Shown in pieces: positions 7,713 through 18,302 of a stretch of DNA of 64,000 nucleotides. Source of the DNA: Streptomyces sp. NBC_00704 (GTDB lineage: Bacteria; Actinomycetota; Actinomycetes; Streptomycetales; Streptomycetaceae). The notes under the pieces were generated by a model. It saw only the letters and a program-made list of their open reading frames with translations. It searched no databases and had not been told where the DNA came from. How positions within the stretch are numbered: position 1 is the stretch's first letter; each line of letters begins with the position of its first letter. The stretch is from assembly GCF_036226605.1 (NCBI RefSeq), contig NZ_CP109000.1:7560501-7624500 (forward strand). The letters are read 5' to 3'. A program made the position numbers and the translations under genes.

Positions 7713-9040
7713 CGGACGCCCCCTTCGGAGCCGACGGTCAGCAGGGCGGACACGGGCACGCCCTGGTCCGCGCCGCCGGGACCGGGCGCGGGGACGGGAG
7801 CGGTGCCGGCCGCCGCGCGCAGCAGCTCCCGCAGTCGCCCGCGGGCCCGCGGCTCCAGCGGCGCCGAGTCCAGATGGCGCATCCCCTGGGCGACCAGCCG
7901 CTCGATCTTCGCCTCGACGACGTCCCGCGCGCCGGTGGTCACCAGCACGTCGCGGACCTCGCCGAGACGGCTGTCGGGGAGGTCGGCGCGGCCCGGCGAG
8001 CGCCGCAGCACGGCCAGGGCGCGCCGGTCGCCCGTGGCCTCCGCGCGGGCCCGGGCCACCGCCGCCAGATAGGTGGGCTTGCCCGCCCGGATGTCGCCGC
8101 CCGCGGGTTTTCCGGTGTGCGCGGGGTCGCCGAACACGTCCGCGAGGTCGTCGCGGAGCTGGAACGCGATGCCGACGCAGCGGCCGGCCGAGCACAGGGC
8201 GGCGGCGCGCGCGGCGTCCGCCCCGGCGAGGGCGGCTCCGAGGGCCAGCGGACGTTCCACCGAGTACAGCGCGCTCTTGAGGCAGGCGGCGCGCACGGCA
8301 CGGGCCAGGGACACCGAGGAGGTGACCTGGCCCTGGAGGTCCAGGTACTGCCCGGCCACCATCTCGGTGCGCATCGTGCTCCACAGGTCGCGCACCCGGC
8401 GTGCGGTGTCCGCGTCCACCTCCAGGGCGGCGACCGTGTCGTCGGCCCAGGCCAGCGCGAGATCCCCGGCGAGGATCGCCGCGGCCTCGCCGAAGCGCCG
8501 GCCGCGGTCACGGGGGACGGCGCCGGCGTACTGGGCGGCGACGTCCGCGTGCAGGACGGGCCGTCCGCGGCGCAGCGGGGAGCCGTCCATGACGTCGTCG
8601 TGGACGAGGGCGCAGGTCTGGATCAGTTCGAGGGCGGCCCCGACCCGCAGGGCGGCCTCCGCTTCGGCCGGGCCGCCGCCGCAGGCCCGCAGGGCCCACC
8701 ACACGAACCGCGAGCGCATGCGTTTGCCTCCCTCCAGGGTGAAGGCGGCGACGCGCTCGGCGAGGTCGTGCCCGAACACCGGGTCGAGGGCGGCGGCCCG
8801 CTCCACCCGTTCGTCCAGGAGGTCCGCCAGGAGACGGCCCACGGCCGCGGGCACATCGGCGTCGACGTCCGCCATGCCGTCGTCGTCCAGGCGCAGCCGC
8901 ACCGGCCGGGACGCCTGTGCCGGTGCGCCCGGGACGGGCAGGCCGTCTCCGAGCAGGGGAAACCCGCCGGGGGGCCGCACGGAGTGAGGGTCCGGCGCCT
9001 TCTGTGCCACAGGAAGATCCTTCGCCTCGGTGGGACGCAT
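7709..9040 (-). CDS. crtE: geranylgeranyl diphosphate synthase
   Basis: A trans-prenyltransferase producing the C20 precursor of the carotenoid. The first Asp-rich motif DDVMD is at residues 148-152, with the second, DDLAD, at 297-301 in FQLRDDLADVFG. GGKRMRSR near residue 105 matches the diphosphate-binding site. I chose the ATG at 9040 because AGAGGAA lies about seven bases upstream. An upstream in-frame ATG at 9082 adds 14 residues but has no Shine-Dalgarno sequence; a leaderless transcript could use it. First gene of the leftward crt operon, divergent from the sigma gene. Confidence 0.93.
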   Translation of the reverse strand: MRPTEAKDLPVAQKAPDPHSVRPPGGFPLLGDGLPVPGAPAQASRPVRLRLDDDGMADVDADVPAAVGRLLADLLDERVERAAALDPVFGHDLAERVAAFTLEGGKRMRSRFVWWALRACGGGPAEAEAALRVGAALELIQTCALVHDDVMDGSPLRRGRPVLHADVAAQYAGAVPRDRGRRFGEAAAILAGDLALAWADDTVAALEVDADTARRVRDLWSTMRTEMVAGQYLDLQGQVTSSVSLARAVRAACLKSALYSVERPLALGAALAGADAARAAALCSAGRCVGIAFQLRDDLADVFGDPAHTGKPAGGDIRAGKPTYLAAVARARAEATGDRRALAVLRRSPGRADLPDSRLGEVRDVLVTTGARDVVEAKIERLVAQGMRHLDSAPLEPRARGRLRELLRAAAGTAPVPAPGPGGADQGVPVSALLTVGSEGGVR

Positions 9041-9205
9041 CCCGGTTCCTCTCGCCGCGCTCGCCTGGGTGTCTGACGTCATTCATTCCGCGAGGGGGCC
9101 GTCCCCGGATGCGCCATCGGGGGAGAACGTGCGACCGGGCTCGGCCGGTTGGCCGATCGCGGCGCGGGCACCCGCACGGCCTGCCGACCCGCACCGCGAG
9201 GCAAA

Positions 9206-9226
9206 CGACGCAGGAACGACGCAAGT
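9206..9226. promoter_or_regulatory. 11-bp-spaced direct repeat upstream of crtE and the sigma gene (candidate LitR/CarH-type operator)
   Basis: CGACGCA occurs at 9206-9212 and again at 9217-9223, exactly 11 bp apart. On the minus strand the two 11-mers read TTGCGTCGTTC and CTGCGTCGTTT. A second copy of the arrangement lies at 10053-10073; the two 21-bp sites agree at 18 positions. Direct repeats with one-helical-turn spacing are the known binding geometry of the B12-dependent photoreceptor repressor CarH/LitR. Assigning them to such a regulator is inference. Confidence 0.45.
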
Positions 9227-9380
9227 TGTCCGGCCTCTGGCCCGCTTCGCATGGTGAGGGAGTCGCGGTCGCCGTCGGCGACCCCGAGCACGGCACGCGG
9301 GGGGCCGCTCCCGGAAGTCCCGGCCCGCCCGTGCGTCCCGAAGACCGCACGGTCACCGCCGCCGCACGAGGAGCAGCATC

Positions 9381-10025
9381 ATGACCGCACGCCCCCTCAC
9401 CGAGCAGAGCGTCGACAACGTCGACAGCGTCGGCGGGGTCCCGCTGTGGGTCCCGGCGGAGGACTGCCTCGCCGACGAGGAACTCGCCGCCGGGTTCGCC
9501 GCCGGCGACGAAGCCTTTCTCGCCGCCGCCTACCACCGGTGGGGCGCGCTGGTGTACACCCTCGGGCGGCGCTCGCTGGGAGACGCGCGCGAGGCGGAGG
9601 ACGTCACCCAGACGGTGTTCCTGGCCGCGTGGCGGGGGCGAGCGGGGTTCGCTCCCGAACGCGGCACGCTGAGCGCGTGGCTGGTCGGCATCACCCGCCG
9701 GAAGATCGCCGACGCGCTGGCGGCACGCACCCGGCGGGCCGACCTCGTGGCCGCGGCCGGCGCGCGGATGTCCCTCGGGCAGACCGACGCCGACGCGCAG
9801 GCGGACGCCGTCCTCGACCGCGTCCTGATCGGCCGCGAACTCGCCCGGCTGCCCGCGGCACAGCGCCGCGTCCTCACGCTCGCCTTCTACCACGATCTGA
9901 CGCAGCCGCAGATAGCCGACCTCACCGGCTGGCCCCTGGGCACGGTCAAGAGCCACGCCCGGCGCGGGCTGCACCGCCTCGGCCGCTGCCTCCGGGGTGA
10001 GGGCGTCGACGGCCGCGCGGAGTGA
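9381..10025 (+). CDS. ECF-type RNA polymerase sigma factor of the carotenoid cluster (LitS/CrtS-like by position)
   Basis: A 214-residue sigma-70 family protein with region 2 (AGDEAFLAAAYHRWGALVYTL; REAEDVTQTVFLAAWRGR) and region 4 HTH (LTQPQIADLTGWPLGTVKSH). Regions 3 and 1.1 are lacking, as in ECF factors. Its ATG has GGAG nine bases upstream. It lies between the divergent crtEIBV and crtYTU operons, where S. coelicolor and S. griseus carry the light-responsive sigma factors LitS and CrtS, so it is likely needed to transcribe both operons. The 11-bp direct-repeat element lies about 155 bp upstream. Confidence 0.88.
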   Translation: MTARPLTEQSVDNVDSVGGVPLWVPAEDCLADEELAAGFAAGDEAFLAAAYHRWGALVYTLGRRSLGDAREAEDVTQTVFLAAWRGRAGFAPERGTLSAWLVGITRRKIADALAARTRRADLVAAAGARMSLGQTDADAQADAVLDRVLIGRELARLPAAQRRVLTLAFYHDLTQPQIADLTGWPLGTVKSHARRGLHRLGRCLRGEGVDGRAE

Positions 10026-10052
10026 GCCTCGCGGAGTGAGCGGATCGTGAGG

Positions 10053-10073
10053 CGACGCAGAAACAACGCAACT
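10053..10073. promoter_or_regulatory. second copy of the 11-bp-spaced direct repeat, between the sigma gene and the zinc-finger gene
   Basis: CGACGCA at 10053-10059 and CAACGCA at 10064-10070 are spaced 11 bp, matching the site at 9206-9226 at 18 of 21 positions and in the same orientation. It lies 28 bp after the sigma gene stop and about 210 bp before the zinc-finger gene. Together they suggest that one regulator controls both transcription units. Confidence 0.4.
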
Positions 10074-10132
10074 GGGTGCGTGATCGTGATCCGACCCCGC
10101 GGACGGGCCGTCGGCGGGCACGGACCGTGTCA

Positions 10133-10165
10133 CCGGTGCATCCGGTGCATCCGGTGCATCCGGTG
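10133..10165. repeat. 9-bp tandem repeat (CCGGTGCAT, 3.7 copies)
   Basis: Three exact copies of CCGGTGCAT at 10133-10141, 10142-10150 and 10151-10159, plus CCGGTG. It lies in the noncoding stretch between the sigma gene and the zinc-finger gene. There are no spacers, so it is not a CRISPR array. It is probably a slippage repeat, perhaps within the leader of the downstream gene. Confidence 0.7.
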
Positions 10166-10285
10166 CGGCCTCCGGGCCCGTAGTGGTGCCCGTGGAGCCG
10201 TCGCAAGGGGCTCCGCCCGCTGCGGGGTCGCGCCCGTCGAGGGCGGGGCTCGCGCCACGGACCGTGCGGACGTCAGGAGGACGGC

Positions 10286-10708
10286 GTGGCCGAGGACCCG
10301 GCACTGCCCCACATCCCCCACGCGGAGCTGGCCGCCCGCGCCCTCGACGGCGGCCGGGCGCTGTGGGACGACGAGGCCGCCCGCCATCTCCGCCGGTGCC
10401 GCACCTGCCGAGAACGGCTGGCCGGCTACGAACGCGCCGTCGCCGCGGGCCGCCTCACCCGGCCGGGTGAGATCCTGCACGCGCCTCCCGCGCGCGTGTG
10501 GGCCGCGATCCGTTCCCGCCTCGCCGACGACGGTTCCCGGACACCGCCCGCACCCGATCCGACCCCCCAGCCCGCTCGCCGCACGGGCGTCCGCCCGCAG
10601 CACCGCCGGAGCGAGGCGGTCCGGGCCGTCGTCCGCCGTCTCGCCCGCCCTCTCGCCCGCGTACGGGCCCGCCTGCGGCCCGGCCGGCCCCGCGGGACGG
10701 ACCGCTGA
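10286..10708 (+). CDS. small zinc-finger (ZAS/anti-sigma-like) protein of the carotenoid cluster
   Basis: A 140-residue soluble protein whose GTG start at 10286 follows AGGAGGACGGC. Residues about 33-45 contain the HxxxCxxC motif (His-Leu-Arg-Arg-Cys-Arg-Thr-Cys) typical of zinc-binding anti-sigma domains, with further histidines upstream. The rest is Arg/Pro-rich with no membrane helix. It lies 260 bp downstream of the ECF sigma gene in the same direction, suggesting that it is that factor's anti-sigma or co-regulator. The unusually large gap and the separate direct-repeat site suggest it has its own promoter. The assignment rests on motif and context. Confidence 0.65.
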   Translation: MAEDPALPHIPHAELAARALDGGRALWDDEAARHLRRCRTCRERLAGYERAVAAGRLTRPGEILHAPPARVWAAIRSRLADDGSRTPPAPDPTPQPARRTGVRPQHRRSEAVRAVVRRLARPLARVRARLRPGRPRGTDR

Positions 10709-10955
10709 GGCCGCCGCCCGCCGCCCGCCGTCAGTCCTCCCAGCCCTTCCGCCCATTGCCTCCGGCCGCTGACACTCCCACGCCGTTCTCCGCGCGCTTC
10801 CCCCTTCGCGCCGGCTCCCCTTGCGGCCGGGCCCCCCGGACGGCCGACCGCACCGGCGGAGCCTGCATCCGCGGAGGGCTTCCAGGGTGAATGCTTCCCA
10901 CAGGCCACCGGCTCCCCGCACCGCCGGTGGGACGCGTACGAGGAGGGAGCGGCCC

Positions 10956-12230
10956 GTGCTGCACACCGAGGTGGCCGTCCTGGGCGCGGGAGCGGCGGGA
11001 CTCTCCCTCGTCCACCGGCTCACCCGGGCCGCCCCCGGGTGCCGGCCCGTGTCCGCCGTCCTGGTGGACGCGCCGCCCGGTCCGCTCCGCCCGCCGAGCC
11101 GGACCTGGTGCTTCTGGGAGCGGGGCGCGGGCCCGTACGACGCCGCGCTGACCGCCGAATGGCGCAGGCTCCGCGTGCACGGCCCCACCGGACGGCGCAC
11201 CGAGGACGACATCGACCCGCTGCGCTACAAGATGCTGCGCTCCGACGACTTCGAGCGCTTCGTCGCCCGCGACCTGGCCCGAAGCGACGGCGTGACACGG
11301 CTGGAGGCGACCGTCGAGACGGTGGACGGCGACGCCCACGGAGCCGACGTCCACGCCCGCGCCGCCGACGGCAGGCCGGTGACGGTCCGCGCCCGCTGGG
11401 TCTTCGACTCCCGGCCCGCGGCCCGTCCGCCCGCGGCCCGCACCACCCTGTTGCAGCACTTCCGCGGCTGGTTCGTCCGCACCGCGTGGCCGGTCTTCGA
11501 GCCCGGCACGGTGGACCTCATGGACTTCAGGGTGCCGCAGCCGTCCCACGGCCTCGCCTTCGGCTACGTCCTGCCCACCGGACCGCACGAGGCGCTCGTC
11601 GAGTACACCCGGTTCTCCGGCGCCGTCCTGTCCCGCGAGGCGTACGAGGACGAACTGCGCCGCTACACCCGCGACGTGCTGCGCCTCGGCCCCTTCGAGG
11701 TCACCGCGACCGAGACCGGCGTGATCCCCATGACCGACGCCCGGTTCGTCACCCGCCCGGCCCCCTCCGTCTTCCGCATCGGCGCCGCGGGAGGCGCCAC
11801 CCGGCCGTCCACGGGCTACACCTTCTCCGCCGTCCAGCGCCAGACCCGTGCCGTCGCCGACGCCCTCCACGCGGGCCGCCGCCCCCAGCCCCCGCCCGCC
11901 CACTCGGCGCGCTCGCTCGCCATGGACGCGGTCATGCTGCGAGCCCTGGACACCGGCCGCGTCGACGGCGCCGCCTTCTTCGAGCGCCTCTTCGCGCAGG
12001 TGCCGGCGGAACGGCTGCTGCGCTTCCTCGACGGCGGGACCCGCCTGCACGAGGACCTCTCCGTCGGGCTGCGCACCCCCGTCCTGCCGATGCTGCGCAG
12101 CGCGGCGGAACTGCCCTGGCTCGCCCGCGACCGCCCGACCGCGCGGCGGAACCCTCCGTCGCCCACGCCCCGCCCCGGCAGCCCGGCCGCACCCCCGCCG
12201 ACCGCACGCCCACCCGAGGAGACCGTATGA
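10956..12230 (+). CDS. crtY: lycopene beta-cyclase
   Basis: A 424-residue FAD-dependent cyclase that converts lycopene to beta-carotene. The nucleotide-binding motif VLGAGAAGLSLVHRL is at the N-terminus, followed by TWCFWERG near residue 51 and GAAGGATRPSTGYTF near residue 275, all hallmarks of CrtY. I chose the GTG at 10956, preceded by GGAGGGAG, because it places the FAD motif at residues 8-20 as in the family. A GTG at 10887 in the same frame is possible. The C-terminal 30 residues are Pro/Arg-rich. It heads the rightward operon and overlaps crtT by ATGA. Confidence 0.92.
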   Translation: MLHTEVAVLGAGAAGLSLVHRLTRAAPGCRPVSAVLVDAPPGPLRPPSRTWCFWERGAGPYDAALTAEWRRLRVHGPTGRRTEDDIDPLRYKMLRSDDFERFVARDLARSDGVTRLEATVETVDGDAHGADVHARAADGRPVTVRARWVFDSRPAARPPAARTTLLQHFRGWFVRTAWPVFEPGTVDLMDFRVPQPSHGLAFGYVLPTGPHEALVEYTRFSGAVLSREAYEDELRRYTRDVLRLGPFEVTATETGVIPMTDARFVTRPAPSVFRIGAAGGATRPSTGYTFSAVQRQTRAVADALHAGRRPQPPPAHSARSLAMDAVMLRALDTGRVDGAAFFERLFAQVPAERLLRFLDGGTRLHEDLSVGLRTPVLPMLRSAAELPWLARDRPTARRNPPSPTPRPGSPAAPPPTARPPEETV

Positions 12231-12958
12231 CCCTGCTGCGCGACGAGGACCTGGCCGCCGCGTTCGACCACGCTTCTCGCAGCTACGACACCCTGGTCGC
12301 CGCCAACCCCGGCTACCACGGCCAGCTCCGCCGCTCCGCGCGCCGCCTCGGCCTGCCCGACGGCGGCGCCGGACTGCGGGTGCTGGACCTCGGATGCGGC
12401 ACCGGCGCCTCGACGGCCGCCCTCGCCGCGGTCCTGCCCCACGCCGAGATCACCGCCGTCGACGCCTCGGCCGGCATGCTGGAGCGCGCCGCGCGCAAAC
12501 CCTGGCGGGACGGCGTGACCTTCGTCCGGGCCCCCGCCGAAGGGCTCGACGAGGCGGGCGTGCGCGGCCCGTTCGACGCGGTCTTCGCCGCCTACCTCTT
12601 CCGCAACGTCACCGATCCCGACGCCGTGCTCCGCGCGGTGCGCGACGTCCTCGCCCCGCACGGACGGCTCGCGGTGCACGAGTACACCCTCAGCGGCCGG
12701 GGCGTCCACCGCGCCGTGTGGACGGGGGTGTGCCGCGGACTCGTCCTGCCCGTCGCCACCCTCCTCGGCGACGGCGGCCTGTACCGCCACCTGTGGCGCA
12801 GCGTCGTCGACTTCGACACGGCCGACCGCTTCGCCGCCCGGCTGACGGCCGCCGGGTTCCGGGACGTCAGGGCACTGCCCCTGCCCGGATGGCAGACGGG
12901 CATCACCCACACCGTCGTCGCCCGCCGCCCCGGCGCGAGCGCGCGGGACGCCCGATGA
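12227..12958 (+). CDS. crtT: SAM-dependent methyltransferase of the carotenoid operon
   Basis: A 243-residue class I methyltransferase with motif I RVLDLGCGTGAS at residues 51-62 and the acidic loop TAVDASAGMLERA after it. The UbiE/COQ5-like signature AYLFRNVTDPDAVLRAVRDVL is at about residues 125-145. It starts by ATGA overlap with crtY and ends by ATGA overlap with crtU, so the three are translated together. The gene at this position is called crtT in other Streptomyces. Its methylation substrate in isorenieratene-producing clusters is not established. Confidence 0.88.
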   Translation: MTLLRDEDLAAAFDHASRSYDTLVAANPGYHGQLRRSARRLGLPDGGAGLRVLDLGCGTGASTAALAAVLPHAEITAVDASAGMLERAARKPWRDGVTFVRAPAEGLDEAGVRGPFDAVFAAYLFRNVTDPDAVLRAVRDVLAPHGRLAVHEYTLSGRGVHRAVWTGVCRGLVLPVATLLGDGGLYRHLWRSVVDFDTADRFAARLTAAGFRDVRALPLPGWQTGITHTVVARRPGASARDAR

Positions 12959-14508
12959 CCCGCACCCGGCGGCCGGACCCCGCCCGCCGCGGCCGCGACC
13001 GGCGCGCCCGCACCCTCCTGCCCGCCCCGGGCGCACCGCGCGTCGACGGCGACCGCCCCCCGACGGCGGCGGTCGTGGGCGGCGGCATCGCCGGGCTCGC
13101 CGCCGCCACGGGCCTGGCCGAGAGGGGCGTGCGGGTCACGCTCTACGAACGCGAACCCACCCTGGGCGGACGCCTGTCCGGCCGACCGACCGTCCTCGCC
13201 GACGGCAGCCCCGTCACCATGAGCCGCGGCTTCCACGCCTTCTTCCGCCAGTACTACAACCTGCGCGGACTGCTGCGGCGCACCGATCCGGGACTCGACC
13301 GCCTGCGTGCGCTCCCCGACTACCCGCTGCGGCACGGCAGCGGCCTCGACGACAGCTTCCGGCACGTCCCGCGCACCCCGCCCTGGAGCGCCCTCGGCTT
13401 CGTGGCCCTGAGCCCCACCTTCACCGCGCGCGACCTCCTGCGCATGAACCCGGTCGCCGCCCTGCCCCTGCTGGACGTCCGCGTCCCCGAGGTCTACGAG
13501 CGGCTCGACGACGTCAGCGCGCACGACTTCCTCCACGCGATCCGCTTCCCGCAGGCCGCGCACCATCTCGCGTTCGAGGTGTTCTCCCGGAGCTTCTTCG
13601 CCGACCCGCGCCGCCTGTCCGCGGCCGAGATGGTGCTCATGTTCCACATCTACTTCCTCGGCTCCGCGGAGGGCCTGCTCTTCGACGTGCCCGACGAGCC
13701 CTTCCCGACCGCCCTGTGGAACCCCCTCGCCGACTACCTGGACGGCCACGGCGCCGACGTGCGCACCGGCGTCCGCGTCGAGACCGTCGAGCCCGCGGCG
13801 GACGGCGGCTTCGTCGTCGCGACCGACACGGCCGAGCGGCGCCACGACACCGTCGTCCTCGCCCTCGACACCGAAGGCCTCGGCTCCCTCGTCGCCCGCT
13901 CCCCGCGCCTGGCGGACCCCGCCTGGCGGGAGCGGATCTCCCGGCTGCGCACCGCCCCGCCGTTCCTCGTCTCCCGCCTGTGGCTGGACCGCCCGGTCGC
14001 CGCCGACCGGCCCGGCTTCCTGGGCACCAGCGGCTACGGCACCCTCGACAACGTCAGCGTGCTCGAGCGGTGGGAGGGCGAGGCGGCACGCTGGGCCGCG
14101 CGCACCGCAGGGTCCGTCGTCGAACTGCACGCCTACGCGCTGCCCGAGGACGCGGTCCACGACGTCGAGCAGAAACGCCTGAGGGAGCAACTGCACCGGG
14201 TGTACCCCGAGACGAGGGCGGCGACGGTCGTGGACGAACGGCACGAGTGGCGGGCCGACTGCCCGCTGTTCCCGGTCGGCGGCTACCGCGACCGGCCGAC
14301 CGTGCGCACGTCCCACCCCGGACTGGTGGTGGCCGGCGACCTGGTGCGCACGGAGTTGCCGGTGGCCCTGATGGAACGCGCGGCCACGAGCGGCTTCCTC
14401 GCGGCCAACGCGCTCCTGGAGCGCTGGGGCGTCAGGGGCCAGACCTTGTGGACCGTCCCCGACCGCGGCCGCACCCCGGCCCTGCGCGGCCTCGCCCGAT
14501 TCGGCTGA
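12955..14508 (+). CDS. crtU: beta-carotene desaturase/methyltransferase (isorenieratene synthase)
   Basis: A 517-residue FAD oxidoreductase that aromatises the beta-ionone rings of beta-carotene to give isorenieratene. The FAD motif AVVGGGIAGLAAATGLAERG begins near residue 39, followed by GGRLSG. Family-typical segments are SRGFHAFFRQYYNLR near residue 95 and the C-terminal GDLVRTELPVALMERAATSG. Residues 1-35 are Arg/Pro-rich and may be partly non-homologous. It is the last gene of crtY-crtT-crtU. CrtU identifies the end product of the locus as an aromatic carotenoid. Confidence 0.92.
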   Translation: MTRTRRPDPARRGRDRRARTLLPAPGAPRVDGDRPPTAAVVGGGIAGLAAATGLAERGVRVTLYEREPTLGGRLSGRPTVLADGSPVTMSRGFHAFFRQYYNLRGLLRRTDPGLDRLRALPDYPLRHGSGLDDSFRHVPRTPPWSALGFVALSPTFTARDLLRMNPVAALPLLDVRVPEVYERLDDVSAHDFLHAIRFPQAAHHLAFEVFSRSFFADPRRLSAAEMVLMFHIYFLGSAEGLLFDVPDEPFPTALWNPLADYLDGHGADVRTGVRVETVEPAADGGFVVATDTAERRHDTVVLALDTEGLGSLVARSPRLADPAWRERISRLRTAPPFLVSRLWLDRPVAADRPGFLGTSGYGTLDNVSVLERWEGEAARWAARTAGSVVELHAYALPEDAVHDVEQKRLREQLHRVYPETRAATVVDERHEWRADCPLFPVGGYRDRPTVRTSHPGLVVAGDLVRTELPVALMERAATSGFLAANALLERWGVRGQTLWTVPDRGRTPALRGLARFG

Positions 14509-14520
14509 CCGGTGACATGT

Positions 14521-14569
14521 GACCGGCGACCGGCGACCGGCGACTGGTGACTGGTGACCGGAGGCCGGA
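14521..14569. repeat. 7-bp tandem repeats after crtU
   Basis: Seven consecutive heptamers of the form GACCGGC/GACTGGT/GACCGGA fill the short gap between the convergent crtU and PAP2 genes. They are followed by three degenerate copies of cggttcggggcgg up to 14640. It looks like slippage-generated sequence; no clear terminator hairpin is visible inside it. Confidence 0.6.
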
Positions 14570-14625
14570 GACCTACCGGTCACGGTTCGGGGCGGCCGTC
14601 CGTCTCGGTTCGGGGCGGGCGTCGG

Positions 14626-15396
14626 TCAGGGTTCGGGGCGGGCGTCGACGAGTTCGGGCTCCAGCCCCTCGCTCACCTCGGCGCGGCCCCGGCCGGCCTC
14701 GGCGCGCCAAGCCTCGAAGGCCCAGGCGGTCAGGGTGACGACGGCCAGGCCGAGCAGCCAGCCGCCCACCACGTCGCTGAACCAGTGCACGCCGAGCGCG
14801 ACCCGCGTGAAGCCGACCCCGAGCACCGACACCACCGCGACGCCCCAGCACGCGGGCCGCCAGGCGCGGGGCGCCAACGGCAGCAGCACCAGCAGCAGAA
14901 TCGCGAACGACGTCGTCGCCGTCATCGCGTGACCCGAGGGGAAGGAGAAGCCCGGCGCATGCGCCACCGGGTCCTCCAGGGAGGGACGGGCCCGCTCGAC
15001 CACCGTCTTGACCAGGAGTCCGGTCAGCCCGCCCGCGACCGCCGTCACCGCCGACCAGGCGGCCAGCCGCCACGCCCGGCGGTACAGCAGCCAGAGCGTG
15101 AGCAGCGCCACGACCGTACGCAGGACGGCCGGGTCCCAGACCCAGTCCGAGAGGAAGCGCAGGGCGCGGGTCCACGCCGGATGGGTCACGGCCGTGTGGT
15201 GCAGGCGCTCGGCCGCGCCCGAGTCCAGCCGGCGCAGCGGCCGCCACCGGCCCTCGACGAGGACGAGCAGCAGCGCGAAGGGCACGGCGGCGACGGCGGC
15301 CACCACGGCGGCGCCCAGCAGCCGGGCGCCGAACCTGCGGTCGGCCGTCCGGCGACGATGATCTCGAAGACGCCGCACCGCGGCTCGCACCACCAT
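14626..15396 (-). CDS. PAP2 family membrane phosphatase
   Basis: A 256-residue membrane phosphatase of the lipid phosphate phosphatase/undecaprenyl-PP type. All three catalytic motifs are present: KTVVERARP at residues 130-138, PSGH at 153-156, and R198-x5-H204-x3-D208 in RVALGVHWFSDVV. About five to six helices surround them. The ATG at 15396 has TGGAG six bases upstream and lies one base after the YihY stop. A longer start at 15432 would overlap that gene. It is the last gene of the leftward cassette with YihY/BrkB and a second PAP2 fused to a lipid kinase. Confidence 0.88.
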   Translation of the reverse strand: MVVRAAVRRLRDHRRRTADRRFGARLLGAAVVAAVAAVPFALLLVLVEGRWRPLRRLDSGAAERLHHTAVTHPAWTRALRFLSDWVWDPAVLRTVVALLTLWLLYRRAWRLAAWSAVTAVAGGLTGLLVKTVVERARPSLEDPVAHAPGFSFPSGHAMTATTSFAILLLVLLPLAPRAWRPACWGVAVVSVLGVGFTRVALGVHWFSDVVGGWLLGLAVVTLTAWAFEAWRAEAGRGRAEVSEGLEPELVDARPEP

Positions 15397-15397
15397 G

Positions 15398-16351
15398 TCA
15401 GACTCCAGGATCGGGTTCGATCGGCTCGGCACGCTGGGCCCGAGCGGCCTCCAGCTGGGCGGCGAACGCCAGCCCGAGGAAGAGGGCGATGGAGGTCAGA
15501 TAGGCCCACAGCAGCAGCGACATGAACGCGCTGAGCGGCCCGTAGACCGTGTCGAAGGAGCCGCTGATCCCGAGGTAGAGACTCAGCAGCCAGGTCAGCG
15601 CCGTCCACAGCACCAGGTACACGGCGGCGCCGAAGGCCAGCCAGGTGTAGCCGGGCTGTTTGCGGCGCGGCGAGCGGCGGAAGATCACGCTGGCGGAGAT
15701 GAGCGCGAGCAGCAGCCCGGAGGGCCAGCGCAGTATCTCCCAGGCCGTGCGGGCCCCGTCGCCGAGCTGATAGACGCTCACCGTCGCGGAGGCCAGGTCG
15801 CCGCCGGCCACCATGACGATGAACCCGAGTCCCAGCGGGAGTCCCGCGGTCACGGACATCACCAGGCCGCGCAGGTACTTCTGCCCGAAGGGGCGGTCGC
15901 GCTCGTTGCCGTAGATCCGGTTGGCGCCGCGTTCCACCTGGCACATCGCCGTGGTGGTGTTGACCAGGGAGAAGAGCAGACCGAACCAGAGGGCGACCTG
16001 CGCGCCGTCGCCCGCGGTGCGCCGGCTGCGGTCGAGGGCGTCGTCGACCACGTCGGCGCTGGGCCCCTCGGCCATCCGGTGGATCGTCAGTTCGGCGATC
16101 CGGCCGATGTTCTCGGTGTGCAGCGTGGTGGACAGTCCGACGAAGGCGATGGCCAGCGGTATCACCGACAGCACCGTCTGAAGGGCGAGCGCCCGGGAGT
16201 GGGTGAAGCCGTCGGCGTACCGGAAACGGACGAAGGAGTCGCGCAGCAGGGCCCAGCCGCCGTACCGGCGCAGCGACACCAGCGCCTCGTCGGCGGACAG
16301 CTCGTCGCCGGTCATGTCCCGCGTCTCCGGGACCTTGGTCGCGGTGCCCAT
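15398..16351 (-). CDS. YihY/BrkB family membrane protein
   Basis: A 317-residue inner-membrane protein with the YihY/virulence factor BrkB layout: FVRFRYADGFTHSRALALQTVLSVIPLAI near residue 45, then five to six further helices, and the conserved GANRIYG turn near residue 145. The start at 16351 directly follows the upstream stop (TGAC-ATG); a GTG at 16360 is an alternative. It lies between two PAP2-containing genes, which suggests a membrane-lipid or cell-envelope function. The biochemical role of the family is not established. Confidence 0.88.
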   Translation of the reverse strand: MGTATKVPETRDMTGDELSADEALVSLRRYGGWALLRDSFVRFRYADGFTHSRALALQTVLSVIPLAIAFVGLSTTLHTENIGRIAELTIHRMAEGPSADVVDDALDRSRRTAGDGAQVALWFGLLFSLVNTTTAMCQVERGANRIYGNERDRPFGQKYLRGLVMSVTAGLPLGLGFIVMVAGGDLASATVSVYQLGDGARTAWEILRWPSGLLLALISASVIFRRSPRRKQPGYTWLAFGAAVYLVLWTALTWLLSLYLGISGSFDTVYGPLSAFMSLLLWAYLTSIALFLGLAFAAQLEAARAQRAEPIEPDPGV

Positions 16352-16352
16352 G

Positions 16353-18140
<1,788 letters not shown>

Positions 18141-18302
18141 GTCTCCCACGGGTCGGCGCCGGTACGGCGGTGTGGGCCGCAGGCGTTGCGGCCGATCCAC
18201 CGTCTGCCCCTGATGTCCCCGTGCAGACCTGCCGCTTCGGGACGCCGAGCAGCGCACCGCACCCGACCGCACCGCAGCGCACCCGATCGCCGCGGCCGCC
18301 CG

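Noticed and set aside
10133..10165. Tandem 9-bp repeats as a possible CRISPR array
   Set aside because: The units are contiguous with no spacers and there are no cas genes anywhere in the window.
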